Source: Lachnospiraceae bacterium
GTDB lineage: Bacteria > Bacillota > Clostridia > Lachnospirales > Lachnospiraceae
Direction of reading: 5' to 3'
Assembly: GCA_009774215.1 (NCBI GenBank)
Contig: VSNH01000010.1
Span: 1-48,938, forward strand
Length of the DNA: 48,938 bases
In this document: piece after piece, positions 1 through 7,903 of the stretch
Layout of the letters: each line of letters begins with the position of its first letter
Numbering within the stretch: the stretch's first letter is position 1
Notes under the pieces: generated by a model
Databases searched by the model: none
Told to the model about the DNA's origin: nothing
The model's input: only the letters and a program-made list of their open reading frames with translations
Program-made: the position numbers and the translations under genes

Positions 1-1
1 C

Positions 2-127
2 AGATATGAGGAAAAATACGGAAAAACCGTCGCCCTCCCGATTTTGTTTAAGGAGATTTTGGAGCTGTGCGCGGGCGGTTACGCGGGGCAGGTGGGCGGC
101 CGGTATTTTATGAGGATAGGCTCTTGA
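2..127 (+). CDS. 3' end of an upstream gene, probably dprA (partial)
   Basis: The frame starting at base 2 is open from the window edge to a TGA at 125-127 and encodes the last 41 residues of a protein ending GGRYFMRIGS. The tail resembles the C-terminal winged helix of DprA (Smf), which loads RecA on incoming single-stranded DNA. This family often ends in a short leucine/glutamate-rich helix followed by a G-G/K-x-Y/F strand. In Bacillus dprA lies directly before topA, which supports the call. Only the tail is visible, so the assignment rests mainly on synteny. Confidence 0.45.
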   Translation, partial: RYEEKYGKTVALPILFKEILELCAGGYAGQVGGRYFMRIGS

Positions 128-152
128 CCGGATTTCCCGCTTTACCTATAAT
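124..152 (+). promoter_or_regulatory. Sigma-A-type promoter overlapping the upstream stop codon
   Basis: TTGACC at 124-129 and TATAAT at 147-152 are separated by 17 bases. The -35 box overlaps the TGA of the upstream partial gene, so the small gene that follows likely has its own promoter. Confidence 0.7.
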
Positions 153-191
153 CATCTTAGGAGCGGAATGTCCGGAAGGAGGGAAGAAGAA

Positions 192-365
192 ATGAAAGGA
201 GAAGAGATCATGGGGATGACAGACAACCAATATAAGGGATTTTTGTTAAATGAGTTAGAGGACTGGGAGGAAGTCCTTGAAATAGCACGAGAAGAGGGTG
301 CGCAGAACACGGCAAAGAAAGTAGAAAGGCAGATTGAGAAGATAAAAAAGATGTTGGAATTTTAG
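192..365 (+). CDS. Small conserved-looking acidic helical protein, unknown function
   Basis: A 57-residue protein if started at ATG 192, preceded by AGGAGG about ten bases upstream. ATG 210 or 216 would give 49-51 residues. The core (MTDNQYKGFLLNELEDW and on) is highly charged and looks wholly alpha-helical, with no membrane segment or known motif that I can name. It has its own promoter and is closed by a strong terminator, so it is probably a real monocistronic gene. I cannot assign a function. Confidence 0.65.
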   Translation: MKGEEIMGMTDNQYKGFLLNELEDWEEVLEIAREEGAQNTAKKVERQIEKIKKMLEF

Positions 366-407
366 TGGAAAACAGGCGGGAGCGAAACCGCCTGTTTCCA
401 TTTTTTT
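366..407 (+). terminator. Rho-independent terminator after the small gene
   Basis: A 13-bp stem (GGAAAACAGGCGG against CCGCCTGTTTCC, with one bulged A) is followed by seven T residues at 401-407. It starts one base after the TAG of the small gene. Confidence 0.9.
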
Positions 408-430
408 CGTCCCGGAAAATGAATTTACCC

Positions 431-459
431 TTGCAACCGCTCGTAATTTGGTGTATAGT
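431..459 (+). promoter_or_regulatory. Sigma-A-type promoter for topA
   Basis: TTGCAA at 431-436 and TATAGT at 454-459 with a 17-base spacer. Transcription from about 466 would place the structured repeat at 483-593 in the topA 5' leader. Confidence 0.7.
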
Positions 460-482
460 GTTGCACGTTGGACGGGGAAGCG

Positions 483-593
483 GTGTGAGAAGAATATCTA
501 ACCGCTCACAGCATAGGCTGTTTCGCGAAGATGTTCTAAGTCTGCTTTGCAGACTTTTCTCACACAGGAGAATGCCCAAAAGAGGCATTCTCC
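483..593 (+). repeat. Structured repeat element A, copy 1 (topA leader)
   Basis: Outer stem P1 pairs GTGTGAGA (483-490) with TCTCACAC (558-565). P2 pairs AGAATATCT (491-499) with AGATGTTCT (529-537), including one G-U pair. Hairpin I is ACAGC/GCTGT (508-521). Hairpin II is AAGTCTGC/GCAGACTT (538-556). Hairpin III is GGAGAATGCC/GGCATTCTCC (567-593). The element ends 34 nt before the topA ATG. Four further copies occur at 4250, 30594, 38649 and 41192. Confidence 0.85.
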
Positions 594-627
594 GCTTGGA
601 TTTAAAATAATGAGTAGGGGAACGGCT

Positions 628-2709
628 ATGGCGAAATATCTGGTAATTGTGGAGTCACCGGCGAAGGTGAAGACCATCAAAAAATTTTTAGGCGCGAACT
701 ACGAGGTGGCGGCCAGTCAGGGGCATGTTAGGGATCTTCCCAGAAGCGTCCTCGGAATTGACGTGGAGAACGATTTTGAACCGAAGTATATCACGATCCG
801 GGGTAAGGGAGACATCCTGGCGAATCTGCGCAAGGAAGTGAAGAAGGCCGAGAAGGTCTATCTGGCAACCGACCCGGACCGCGAGGGGGAGGCTATCTCC
901 TGGCATCTGTATTTTGCTTTAAAACTGGAAAATAAGAAGGTATACCGCATTACCTTTAACGAGATCACGAAGACGGCAGTGAAGGAGTCTTTAAAGAACG
1001 CCAGAGAGATCAATATGGATCTGGTGGACGCCCAGCAGGCCAGAAGGTGTTTAGACCGCATGGTGGGTTATAAAATATCACCCGTTCTTTGGGCGAAGGT
1101 GAAGCGCGGGCTGTCCGCGGGACGTGTGCAGTCGGTGGCGCTTCGGATTATCTGCGACAGGGAGGAGGAGATCAACGCCTTTATCCCGGAGGAATACTGG
1201 ACGCTGGATGCGAGCCTTAAAGTGGAAGGGGAGAAAAACCCTCTGACCGCGAAATATTACGGCACGAAAACCGAGAAGCGCACGATTTCCTCCGCGCAGG
1301 AGATGGAGCGGCTAAAAAAAGAGCTTTCCGGCGCAGCTTATAAGGTGAGCTCCGTAAAGACCGGTGAGCGGATCAAGAAAGCGCCGCTGCCCTTTACGAC
1401 CTCCACGCTCCAGCAGGAGGCCAGCAAGGTGTTAAACTTTTCCACCCAGAAGACCATGCGCCTGGCGCAGCAGCTCTACGAGGGTGTGGAGATTAAGGGA
1501 AACGGCACCACGGGTATCATCACCTATCTGCGTACCGATTCCACCAGAATATCCGATGAGGCGGAGGCGGCGGCAAGAGCTTATATTACGGAAAAGTACG
1601 GAGAGGAGTATGCGGCGGCCGTAGAGCAGGAGAAAAAGCCGGATAAAAAGATTCAGGACGCCCACGAGGCGATTCGTCCCACGGATATCAGCAGGCTTCC
1701 GCTGGAGATCAAGGAGTCTCTGTCAAGAGACCAGTTTCGCCTCTATCAGCTGATCTGGAAACGGTTTGCGGCCAGCCGTATGGCGGCGGCGCTGTATGAG
1801 ACCACCTCCGTGAAGATAGACGCGGGGGAGCACCGCTTTACCGTGGCGGCGTCGAAGGTGAAATTTGACGGCTTTATGAGCGGCTACACGCAGGAGGATG
1901 ACAAGGAGGAGAGCAATACCCTGATCCGTGGTATTTCGGAGGATACCGGATTACAACTGCTTTCCCTGGAGGAGAAGCAGCATTTCACCCAGCCGGCCCC
2001 CCACTACACGGAGGCGTCTCTCGTGCGCGCCATGGAAGAGCTGGGGATCGGCAGGCCGAGTACCTATGCGCCCACCATCACGACGATACTGGCGAGACGT
2101 TATATCGTGAAGGAAAATAAAAACCTCTATGTGACGGAGCTGGGCGAGGTAGTCAACAGCATGATGAAGGACGCCTTTCCCTCCATCGTGGACGTGAATT
2201 TTACCGCCACCATGGAAGCGCTTTTGGACGGCGTGGAGGAAGGCAATGTCAAGTGGAAGACGGTGGTGAAGAATTTCTACCCGGATCTGCAGGAGGCTGT
2301 GGAGAAGGCGGAGAAGGAGCTGGAGGAAGTAGAGATCGCAGATGAACTGTCCGACGAGTTCTGTGAGCTGTGCGGCAGGCAGATGGTGATCAAGTACGGG
2401 CCCCACGGCAGATTTCTGGCCTGTCCCGGTTTCCCGGACTGCAGAAACACGAAGCCTTATTTTGAGAAGATCGGCGTGGCCTGTCCGAAATGCGGCAAGG
2501 ACATTGTCCTGAAAAAGACCAAGAAGGGCAGGAAGTATTACGGCTGTATTGACAATCCGGACTGTGATTTTATGGTATGGCAGAAGCCGGTGGATGAAAA
2601 ATGTGACCGCTGCGGTTCCATCATGCTGCAGAAGGGCAATAAGCTGGTCTGCGCCGACGAGTCCTGCGGTTTTGTCAAGGATATACCGAAGGAGAAGGCC
2701 GAAGCTTGA
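628..2709 (+). CDS. topA: DNA topoisomerase I (type IA)
   Basis: Relaxes negative supercoils by cutting and passing one DNA strand through a 5'-phosphotyrosine link. The protein opens with the Toprim motif MAKYLVIVESPAKVKTI. The acidic metal site TDPDREGE lies near residues 82-89, and the catalytic tyrosine is Tyr300 in ITYLRTDSTR. The C-terminus has three zinc-ribbon repeats (CELC...C, CPKC...C, CDRC...C). Length is 693 residues, normal for Firmicutes. The frame is open further upstream, but ATG 628 is preferred because a TAGGGGA ribosome site sits 6 nt before it and the protein then starts at the family's usual point. Gene order dprA-topA-codY matches Bacillus, although the genes usually between topA and codY are absent. 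Confidence 0.97.
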   Translation: MAKYLVIVESPAKVKTIKKFLGANYEVAASQGHVRDLPRSVLGIDVENDFEPKYITIRGKGDILANLRKEVKKAEKVYLATDPDREGEAISWHLYFALKLENKKVYRITFNEITKTAVKESLKNAREINMDLVDAQQARRCLDRMVGYKISPVLWAKVKRGLSAGRVQSVALRIICDREEEINAFIPEEYWTLDASLKVEGEKNPLTAKYYGTKTEKRTISSAQEMERLKKELSGAAYKVSSVKTGERIKKAPLPFTTSTLQQEASKVLNFSTQKTMRLAQQLYEGVEIKGNGTTGIITYLRTDSTRISDEAEAAARAYITEKYGEEYAAAVEQEKKPDKKIQDAHEAIRPTDISRLPLEIKESLSRDQFRLYQLIWKRFAASRMAAALYETTSVKIDAGEHRFTVAASKVKFDGFMSGYTQEDDKEESNTLIRGISEDTGLQLLSLEEKQHFTQPAPHYTEASLVRAMEELGIGRPSTYAPTITTILARRYIVKENKNLYVTELGEVVNSMMKDAFPSIVDVNFTATMEALLDGVEEGNVKWKTVVKNFYPDLQEAVEKAEKELEEVEIADELSDEFCELCGRQMVIKYGPHGRFLACPGFPDCRNTKPYFEKIGVACPKCGKDIVLKKTKKGRKYYGCIDNPDCDFMVWQKPVDEKCDRCGSIMLQKGNKLVCADESCGFVKDIPKEKAEA

Positions 2710-2800
2710 CAAAAAAGTGCAGCCATGGGAAAAGGCACGGAAAGAAATTGGAATATTTGATATAAAATATAGGAATTACAGGTTAATTGCGCGCTGCACA

Positions 2801-2829
2801 TTGAAATTGTCTGAATAGTGTGATAAAAT
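2801..2829 (+). promoter_or_regulatory. Extended -10 promoter for codY
   Basis: TTGAAA at 2801-2806, a 17-base spacer and TAAAAT at 2824-2829, with the TG of an extended -10 at 2821-2822. It lies 50 bases before the codY start in the topA-codY gap. Confidence 0.75.
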
Positions 2830-2878
2830 AATCAGTATATGACAGGCAGACCGGATACAGGGAGCGAGAGGTATATAC

Positions 2879-3664
2879 ATGAGCAGCGTGCAATTATTAG
2901 ATAAGACCAGAAAGATCGGGAAACTTTTACACAATAACAATTCGGGCAAAGTGGTGTTTAATGATATCTGTAATGTGCTGAAGGAAATTTTGGTCTCCAA
3001 TGTGCTGGTGGTGAGCAGAAAGGGAAAGGTCTTAGGCATCGGGGATATGCCCACGGTGGAATCCATCACGGAGCTGATTGTGGATCATGTGGGCGGTTTT
3101 ATTGACCCCATGCTGAATGAACGGCTTCTGGGGGTGCTCTCCACCAAGGAGAATGTCAATCTGGAGACGCTTGGCTTCGAAAGCCCGGGAATACGGCGGT
3201 TCCAGGCGGTGATTGCGCCGATTGAGATATCGGGCGAGAGGCTGGGGACTCTCTTCCTCTATAAATGTGACGACCAGTACGATATCGACGACATCATTCT
3301 GTGCGAGTACGGCACTACGGTGGTAGGATTGGAGATGCTGCGGGCGGTCAGCGAGGAGAGCGCGGAGGAGAACCGCAAGGTAGCGGTTGTGAAATCAGCG
3401 ATTTCCACACTCTCTTTCTCGGAAATGGAGGCCATCACCCACATTTTTGACGAGCTGGGCGGCATGGAGGGCATTCTGGTGGCCAGCAAGATCGCGGATA
3501 AGGTGGGAATTACCCGCTCGGTGATCGTAAACGCTCTGCGCAAATTTGAGAGCGCGGGCGTGATCGAATCCAGATCTTCGGGAATGAAGGGCACTTATAT
3601 TAAGGTATTGAATGATGTAGTGTTCGATGAAGTGGAGAAATTAAAGGAACAGGGACGGTTTTAA
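2879..3664 (+). CDS. codY: CodY, GTP- and branched-chain amino acid-sensing pleiotropic regulator
   Basis: Global DNA-binding repressor that senses GTP and branched-chain amino acids in low-GC Gram-positives. Length is 261 residues, standard for the family. The N-terminal GAF-type domain begins LLDKTRKIGKLLHNN. The C-terminal winged helix-turn-helix contains ASKIADKVGITRSVIVNAL, the highly conserved CodY recognition region. GAGAGG at 2866-2871 precedes ATG by 7 nt. As in Bacillus, it lies directly upstream of the flgB operon. CodY represses the fla/che promoter there, and a CodY-box-like site occurs here at 3760-3774. Confidence 0.97.
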   Translation: MSSVQLLDKTRKIGKLLHNNNSGKVVFNDICNVLKEILVSNVLVVSRKGKVLGIGDMPTVESITELIVDHVGGFIDPMLNERLLGVLSTKENVNLETLGFESPGIRRFQAVIAPIEISGERLGTLFLYKCDDQYDIDDIILCEYGTTVVGLEMLRAVSEESAEENRKVAVVKSAISTLSFSEMEAITHIFDELGGMEGILVASKIADKVGITRSVIVNALRKFESAGVIESRSSGMKGTYIKVLNDVVFDEVEKLKEQGRF

Positions 3665-3741
3665 ACAGCCCGGGCTGTTAGAAATAACTGGCAGAAGGAT
3701 CTGCAAAAAGCGCCGATTTTGCGCACAGCGGATCCTTTTTT
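3664..3741 (+). terminator. codY terminator plus perfect palindrome
   Basis: A perfect 16-nt palindrome, AACAGCCCGGGCTGTT (3664-3679), begins on the last base of the codY stop. It is followed by a bulged hairpin (AAGGATC 3695-3701 with GATCCTT 3731-3737, inner GCAAAA/TTTTGC) that ends in a T run at 3736-3741. The second structure is a good rho-independent terminator and separates codY from the flagellar operon. Confidence 0.85.
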
Positions 3742-3759
3742 GTCGTTTTGCAGGGACAC

Positions 3760-3774
3760 TAATTTGTGAAAATC
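3760..3774 (+). promoter_or_regulatory. CodY-box-like site upstream of the flgB promoter
   Basis: The 15-mer TAATTTGTGAAAATC matches the published CodY box AATTTTCWGAAAATT at 11 of 15 positions, including the whole GAAAAT half. It ends 12 bases before the -35 box of the flgB promoter. CodY repression of the fla/che promoter is established in Bacillus subtilis; binding here is inference. Confidence 0.45.
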
Positions 3775-3786
3775 AATCGAAAAACC

Positions 3787-3814
3787 TTGTATTTTTTTAT
3801 AATTTATTTATAAT
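3787..3814 (+). promoter_or_regulatory. Sigma-A-type promoter of the flgB flagellar operon
   Basis: TTGTAT at 3787-3792, a 16-base spacer and TATAAT at 3809-3814. A second TATAAT lies at 3798-3803. The tract is very AT-rich. It is the first promoter-like sequence after the codY terminator and 37 bases before flgB. Confidence 0.65.
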
Positions 3815-3851
3815 GGAATATGGATTGTATTAACGTGGAAGGAGTGCGATT

Positions 3852-4250
3852 ATGAGCTCATTGATTGATACGAATGCATTTGATTATGTGAATGTGCTGG
3901 ATAAGGCGATGGACGCGTCTGCGCTCAGGCATGAAGCGATTTCCAATAACATTTCCAATGCGGACACACCGAATTATAAGAGGCAGGATGTGGACTTTGA
4001 GACGCAGCTAGCCAAGGCGCTGCGCCATTCCCGCTATAAGAGTATGGATGCGAAGGTGGCGGACTTGAAGATGAGACGTCTGGATCCGATTCCCTACAAG
4101 GACTATTCGGGCTTTTCTTACCGCATAGACGGGAATAACGTGGATCCCGATACCGAGGGTGTATATCTGGCGAAGAATCAGATCGTTTACCAGGGCCTTT
4201 ACCAGAGTGTGTCTCAGGAATTTAAGAATTTACAGACGGTAATGAAGTGA
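3852..4250 (+). CDS. flgB: Flagellar proximal rod protein FlgB
   Basis: Forms part of the proximal rod that joins the MS ring to the hook. The 132-residue protein has the rod/hook family N-terminal signature near residues 20-45 (ALRHEAISNNISNADTPNYK) and a C-terminal helix ending YQSVSQEFKNLQTVMK, which packs in the axial coiled coil. GGAAGGAG lies 7 nt before ATG. It is the first gene of the flagellar operon and is followed at once by a copy of structured repeat A that starts on its stop codon. Confidence 0.97.
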   Translation: MSSLIDTNAFDYVNVLDKAMDASALRHEAISNNISNADTPNYKRQDVDFETQLAKALRHSRYKSMDAKVADLKMRRLDPIPYKDYSGFSYRIDGNNVDPDTEGVYLAKNQIVYQGLYQSVSQEFKNLQTVMK

Positions 4251-4343
4251 GTGAGAAGAACCTCTAAAGCTCGACAGCAGTGGCTGTCTCGCTAAGAAGT
4301 TCTATGTCTCACTCTGGAGAATGCTTAAAGGACAGCATTCTCC
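4250..4343 (+). repeat. Structured repeat element A, copy 2 (flgB-flgC gap)
   Basis: P1 pairs AGTGAGA (4250-4256) with TCTCACT (4307-4313). P2 pairs AGAACCTCT (4257-4265) with AGAAGTTCT (4295-4303), with one C-A mismatch. Hairpin I is GACAGC/GCTGTC. Hairpin II is missing in this copy. Hairpin III is GGAGAATGCT (4316-4325) with AGCATTCTCC (4334-4343), a compensatory C-G to T-A change relative to copy 1. It begins on the last base of the flgB stop and ends 34 nt before flgC, the same spacing as copy 1 to topA. Confidence 0.85.
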
Positions 4344-4377
4344 GTGGGTTGTGATATTATATTAAGGAGGAATTGCT

Positions 4378-4824
4378 ATGGCTTTATTTACTTCGTTTGA
4401 CATCAACGCCACAGGCATGACCGCGGAGCGTTTCCGTATGGATACGATTTCCCAGAATGTGGCAAACGCGAATACGACGAGAACCGAGGACGGTACGCCC
4501 TACCGCAGAAAGATCGTGGTGTTTGAGGAGAAAAATTCTCCCACCCATTTCCATCAGATTCTCATGAAAGAGAACGAGCGTTTCGCGGGTAATGGCGTGA
4601 AGGTGACGGGCGTTTACGAGGATAACGTGACGGAAGGGAATATGGTCTACGACCCTTCTCATCCCGATGCGGATGAGAACGGCTATGTGATGTATCCGAA
4701 TGTAAATATCATCACGGAATTTACGAACCTGATCGACGCGTCCCGCGCTTATCAGGCGAACAGCACTGCGTTTGGCGCCAGCAAGAATATGGCGACCATG
4801 GGACTTAACATCCTGAACGGATAA
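4378..4824 (+). CDS. flgC: Flagellar proximal rod protein FlgC
   Basis: A proximal rod subunit that assembles with FlgB, FlgF-type proteins and FliE. The 148-residue protein carries the rod/hook N-terminal motif (RMDTISQNVANANTTRT) and the C-terminal family motif NIITEFTNLIDASRAYQANS followed by an axial helix. A strong AAGGAGG site precedes ATG. Length is typical. Confidence 0.97.
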   Translation: MALFTSFDINATGMTAERFRMDTISQNVANANTTRTEDGTPYRRKIVVFEEKNSPTHFHQILMKENERFAGNGVKVTGVYEDNVTEGNMVYDPSHPDADENGYVMYPNVNIITEFTNLIDASRAYQANSTAFGASKNMATMGLNILNG

Positions 4825-4838
4825 GGACGACATGTAGA

Positions 4839-4858
4839 TAAATAACTGATGTTATTTA
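4839..4858 (+). other. Perfect hairpin in the flgC-fliE gap
   Basis: TAAATAAC (4839-4846) and GTTATTTA (4851-4858) form an 8-bp stem with a TGAT loop, starting 14 bases after the flgC stop. No T run follows, so it is more likely an RNA stability or processing structure than a terminator. Confidence 0.5.
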
Positions 4859-4903
4859 AAACGGTTCAGAATATATTACGGGGAATGTTGGAGGAAATTG
4901 AAA

Positions 4904-5230
4904 ATGGCTTTGGATATCACGGAATTATATAACGTCTCTGCGGGGGAGATACGGGAGGCTGCCAAGGCGGCGCCGACGACACGCATTGAGGATTATAAGG
5001 AAAATGGCTTCGATGCGGTGCTACATACAGCGATTGACAATCTGAATACCACGAATAATTATCTTTCGAACGCGGAAAACGAGGAGATTAAGTGGGCACT
5101 TGGGGAGACGGAAAATCCTCATGATCTTGCGATCGCGCTGCAGAAAGCTTCCACTGCATTACAGTACACGGTGGCGATCAGGGACAAACTTCTGGATGCG
5201 TACAAAGAGCTGATCCAGATGCAGGTTTAG
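4904..5230 (+). CDS. fliE: Flagellar hook-basal body adaptor FliE
   Basis: FliE links the MS ring to the rod and is exported early. The C-terminal half (FDAVLHTAIDNLNTTNNYLS to LLDAYKELIQMQV) matches the family, including the final helix rich in hydrophobic and glutamine residues. ATG 4904 gives 108 residues and sits 9 nt after GGAGG. A TTG six bases earlier is too close to that ribosome site. Its place after flgC and before fliF is the standard order. Confidence 0.95.
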   Translation: MALDITELYNVSAGEIREAAKAAPTTRIEDYKENGFDAVLHTAIDNLNTTNNYLSNAENEEIKWALGETENPHDLAIALQKASTALQYTVAIRDKLLDAYKELIQMQV

Positions 5231-5276
5231 TTCCATTTAGCATGTGAGAGGGAATGCCGAAGGAGAGCGAATTGCC

Positions 5277-6881
5277 GTGGAAAAGATAATTGAGAAATTG
5301 AAGGAATTGGGAAATAAAATAATGGAGTGGTGGAATCGTTTCACAGCCAAGCAGAAGACGCTGATCGTGGCTGTGGTAGCGGTACTCATCATTGCGCTTG
5401 TATTTATCATATACAGCCTGCACAGACCTGAGTACGTGCTGCTTCGAGAGTGCGAGACCACAAAGGAAGCCTCGGAGGTGACGGAGCTTCTGGACGGCGA
5501 GGGGTATCATTACCAGATCACGGACGACGGGCTGACGATCACCATTCTCAGCGAAGAGCTTGGGCAGGCGAATCTGCTTCTGGGCGCCAACAATATTCAG
5601 GCGGCCAGCTACGGGATCGACAATGTGACGGACGGCAGTTTTTCCACCACGGAGTCCGACAAGCAGAAAAAGCATGTGGTATATCTGGAAAAACAGCTGG
5701 AAAATGATTTTCTGACCATGTTTACGTCTATAAAGCGTGCGCGGGTTAAGCTGAACATTCCGGAGGACGACGGAACGCTGATTGCCCAGGAGCAGGAATC
5801 TTCCGCGTGGGTGCTTTTGGAGTTGAGGGACGAGTTCTCACGGGAGAGCGCGGCCTATTTGGCACGCGCCATAGCCACGGCTCTGGGCAATGAGACTACG
5901 GACAATATCGTCATTCTTGATTCGGAAGGTAATATGCTGTTTACGGGAGATGAGAATTATTCCCCTTCCGGATTGGCGAACGCCCACCTCTCTGTGAAGA
6001 CCGAGGCGGAGAAAAATATGATAAACAACGTGCGCAGGGTTTTGCTTGGCACGAACGAGTTCGACAACGTGGAGGTATCTCCCAATCTGGTGCTGGATTT
6101 CTCCAACCAGACGAGTACGGAGCATACATATACCCCGGCGGACGGACAGACGCAGGGCGTGCTGAGCCACGAGGATCTTTACAATGAGGAGAACGTAAGC
6201 GGCGTGGGCGGCGTGCCGGGCACGGACTCCAACGACGACACGACGACCTATGTGCTGGAGGATAATTCCAATTCCCGCTCCTCAAGGAACGAGCAGTCGA
6301 GGGATTATCTGCCCAACGAGAAGATTACCACCATCGAGACGCCGGCGGGCGTGATCAACTACGGTTCCTCGTCTCTGGCGGTTTCCCTGATCCGCTACAA
6401 TGTGGTGCGGGAGGAGGATGTGGACGCACAGGGGCTTTTGGACGGTGTGAGCTGGGAGGAATATAAGCTTGTCAACAACGAGCGTGAGCGGATTGAGCTG
6501 GATGAAACTTTTTATAATGCGGCTGCGAACGCGACGGGTATTCCGGTAAATAACATTACATTGGTAGCGTACAGTGAGAATCTCTTCTTCGACGCGGAGG
6601 GTTCCCGGATAACGGCGACGGATGTCCTGCAGATTCTCCTGATTATCGTGATTCTGGCGCTGCTGGCCTTTGTGGTGCTGCGCAGCATGAGAAGCGAGAA
6701 GCACGAGGAGGAAGAGGAGGAGCTGACCGTGGAGACGCTGTTGCAGTCCGATGTGCAGCTTGAGGAGATTTCCTCCGAAAACGAATCCGATGAGAAGAAG
6801 CTTGTCGGCAAATTTGTGGAAGAGAATCCGGAGGCGGCGGCAAATCTGCTGCGCAACTGGTTAAATGAAGACTGGGGGTAG
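5277..6881 (+). CDS. fliF: Flagellar MS-ring protein FliF
   Basis: Builds the MS ring in the cytoplasmic membrane, the base of the rod and housing of the export gate. The protein has a first membrane helix near residues 22-45 (TLIVAVVAVLIIALVFIIY), the YscJ/FliF ring-building domains, a variable periplasmic loop rich in Ser/Asn/Asp, a second membrane helix near residue 450, and an acidic tail ending ANLLRNWLNEDWG, the FliG-binding motif. The start is uncertain. GTG 5277 (534 residues) has AAGGAG 11 nt upstream; GTG 5244 would add 11 residues without a better site. FliG follows after 5 nt. Confidence 0.96.
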   Translation: MEKIIEKLKELGNKIMEWWNRFTAKQKTLIVAVVAVLIIALVFIIYSLHRPEYVLLRECETTKEASEVTELLDGEGYHYQITDDGLTITILSEELGQANLLLGANNIQAASYGIDNVTDGSFSTTESDKQKKHVVYLEKQLENDFLTMFTSIKRARVKLNIPEDDGTLIAQEQESSAWVLLELRDEFSRESAAYLARAIATALGNETTDNIVILDSEGNMLFTGDENYSPSGLANAHLSVKTEAEKNMINNVRRVLLGTNEFDNVEVSPNLVLDFSNQTSTEHTYTPADGQTQGVLSHEDLYNEENVSGVGGVPGTDSNDDTTTYVLEDNSNSRSSRNEQSRDYLPNEKITTIETPAGVINYGSSSLAVSLIRYNVVREEDVDAQGLLDGVSWEEYKLVNNERERIELDETFYNAAANATGIPVNNITLVAYSENLFFDAEGSRITATDVLQILLIIVILALLAFVVLRSMRSEKHEEEEEELTVETLLQSDVQLEEISSENESDEKKLVGKFVEENPEAAANLLRNWLNEDWG

Positions 6882-6886
6882 GATAA

Positions 6887-7903
6887 ATGGCAGCGAAAGC
6901 GGATGAGCAGATTAACGGACTCCAGAAGGCGGCCATCTTGATGATTGCCCTTGGACCGGAGAGGTCGGCGGCAATTTTTAAGCACCTCAAAGAAGATGAG
7001 GTGGAGGAACTGACACTGGAGATTGCGAACACAAGGAGCATCACGCCTCAGGTCAAGGAGAGCGTGGTAAACGAGTTCTACCAAGTGTGTCTGGCACAGC
7101 AGTATATCGCGGAGGGCGGTATCAACTATGCGAAGGAGCTGCTGGAAAAGTCCTTCGGCTCCGAGAAAGCGTTGGACGTGATCGGCAAGCTGACGGCATC
7201 TTTGCAGGTAAAGCCGTTCGAGTTTGTGAGAAAGGCCGATGCGGCGCAGCTCTTAAACTTTATTCAGGACGAACACCCGCAGACCATTGCATTGATTTTG
7301 TCCTATCTGGCGCCCGGGCAGGCGGCGATCATCGTCTCCGCGCTCCCGCCGGACAGACAGGCGGACGTGACGAAGCGTATTGCGGTAATGGATCGGACGA
7401 GTCCGGACGTCATCAAGGAAGTGGAGAAGGTTTTGGAATCCAAACTGTCATCGCTGGTAAATCAGGATTATACGATCATCGGCGGCGTGGATGCTGTCGT
7501 GGAGATCTTGAATACGGTGGATCGTGGTACGGAGAAGCATATCATGGAGACCCTGGAGATCGAGGAGCCGGAGCTTGCGGACGAGATCAGAAAGAAAATG
7601 TTCGTGTTCGAGGATATTCTGCTTCTGGACGACCGTGCAATTCAGCGCGTGCTGCGTGATGTGGATAACTCCGATCTGGCGATCGCACTGAAGGGCTCCA
7701 ATGAAGAGGTGCAGAATGCGATATTCAACAACCTTTCCAAGCGTCTTGCCGTTATGATCAAGGAGGACATGGAGTTCATGGGGCCTGTCCGTATGAAGGA
7801 CGTGGAGGAAGCGCAGCAGAAGATTGTAAACATCATCCGGAAACTGGAGGATGCTGCGGAAATTGTTATCTCCAGAGGTGGAGGTGACGAGATCATTGTT
7901 TAA
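6887..7903 (+). CDS. fliG: Flagellar motor switch protein FliG
   Basis: FliG transmits torque from the MotA/MotB stator to the rotor and joins the switch to FliF. The 338-residue protein has the N-terminal FliF-binding domain (LQKAAILMIALGPERSAAI), the middle domain motif EHPQTIALILSYL, and a C-terminal domain with the charged stator-facing helix around DILLLDDRAIQRVLRDVD. The ribosome site GGGGGTAGG spans the fliF stop. The 3' end holds a perfect Shine-Dalgarno (7880-7887) that serves the next gene, so fliG and fliH are probably translationally coupled. Confidence 0.98.
   Translation: MAAKADEQINGLQKAAILMIALGPERSAAIFKHLKEDEVEELTLEIANTRSITPQVKESVVNEFYQVCLAQQYIAEGGINYAKELLEKSFGSEKALDVIGKLTASLQVKPFEFVRKADAAQLLNFIQDEHPQTIALILSYLAPGQAAIIVSALPPDRQADVTKRIAVMDRTSPDVIKEVEKVLESKLSSLVNQDYTIIGGVDAVVEILNTVDRGTEKHIMETLEIEEPELADEIRKKMFVFEDILLLDDRAIQRVLRDVDNSDLAIALKGSNEEVQNAIFNNLSKRLAVMIKEDMEFMGPVRMKDVEEAQQKIVNIIRKLEDAAEIVISRGGGDEIIV

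Noticed and set aside
483..593. Element A considered as a transposon-derived MITE
   Set aside because: No target-site duplications or transposase-like terminal repeats could be seen, and compensatory changes with fixed orientation argue for an RNA role, though a mobile origin is not excluded.
1951..2712. 253-codon open frame antisense to topA
   Set aside because: Lies wholly opposite the conserved topA 3' half, lacks a ribosome site and reads as His/Leu-rich shadow sequence.
3742..3851. Possible c-di-GMP riboswitch upstream of flgB
   Set aside because: The leader is short and AT-rich and lacks the conserved GEMM core and tetraloop-receptor features.
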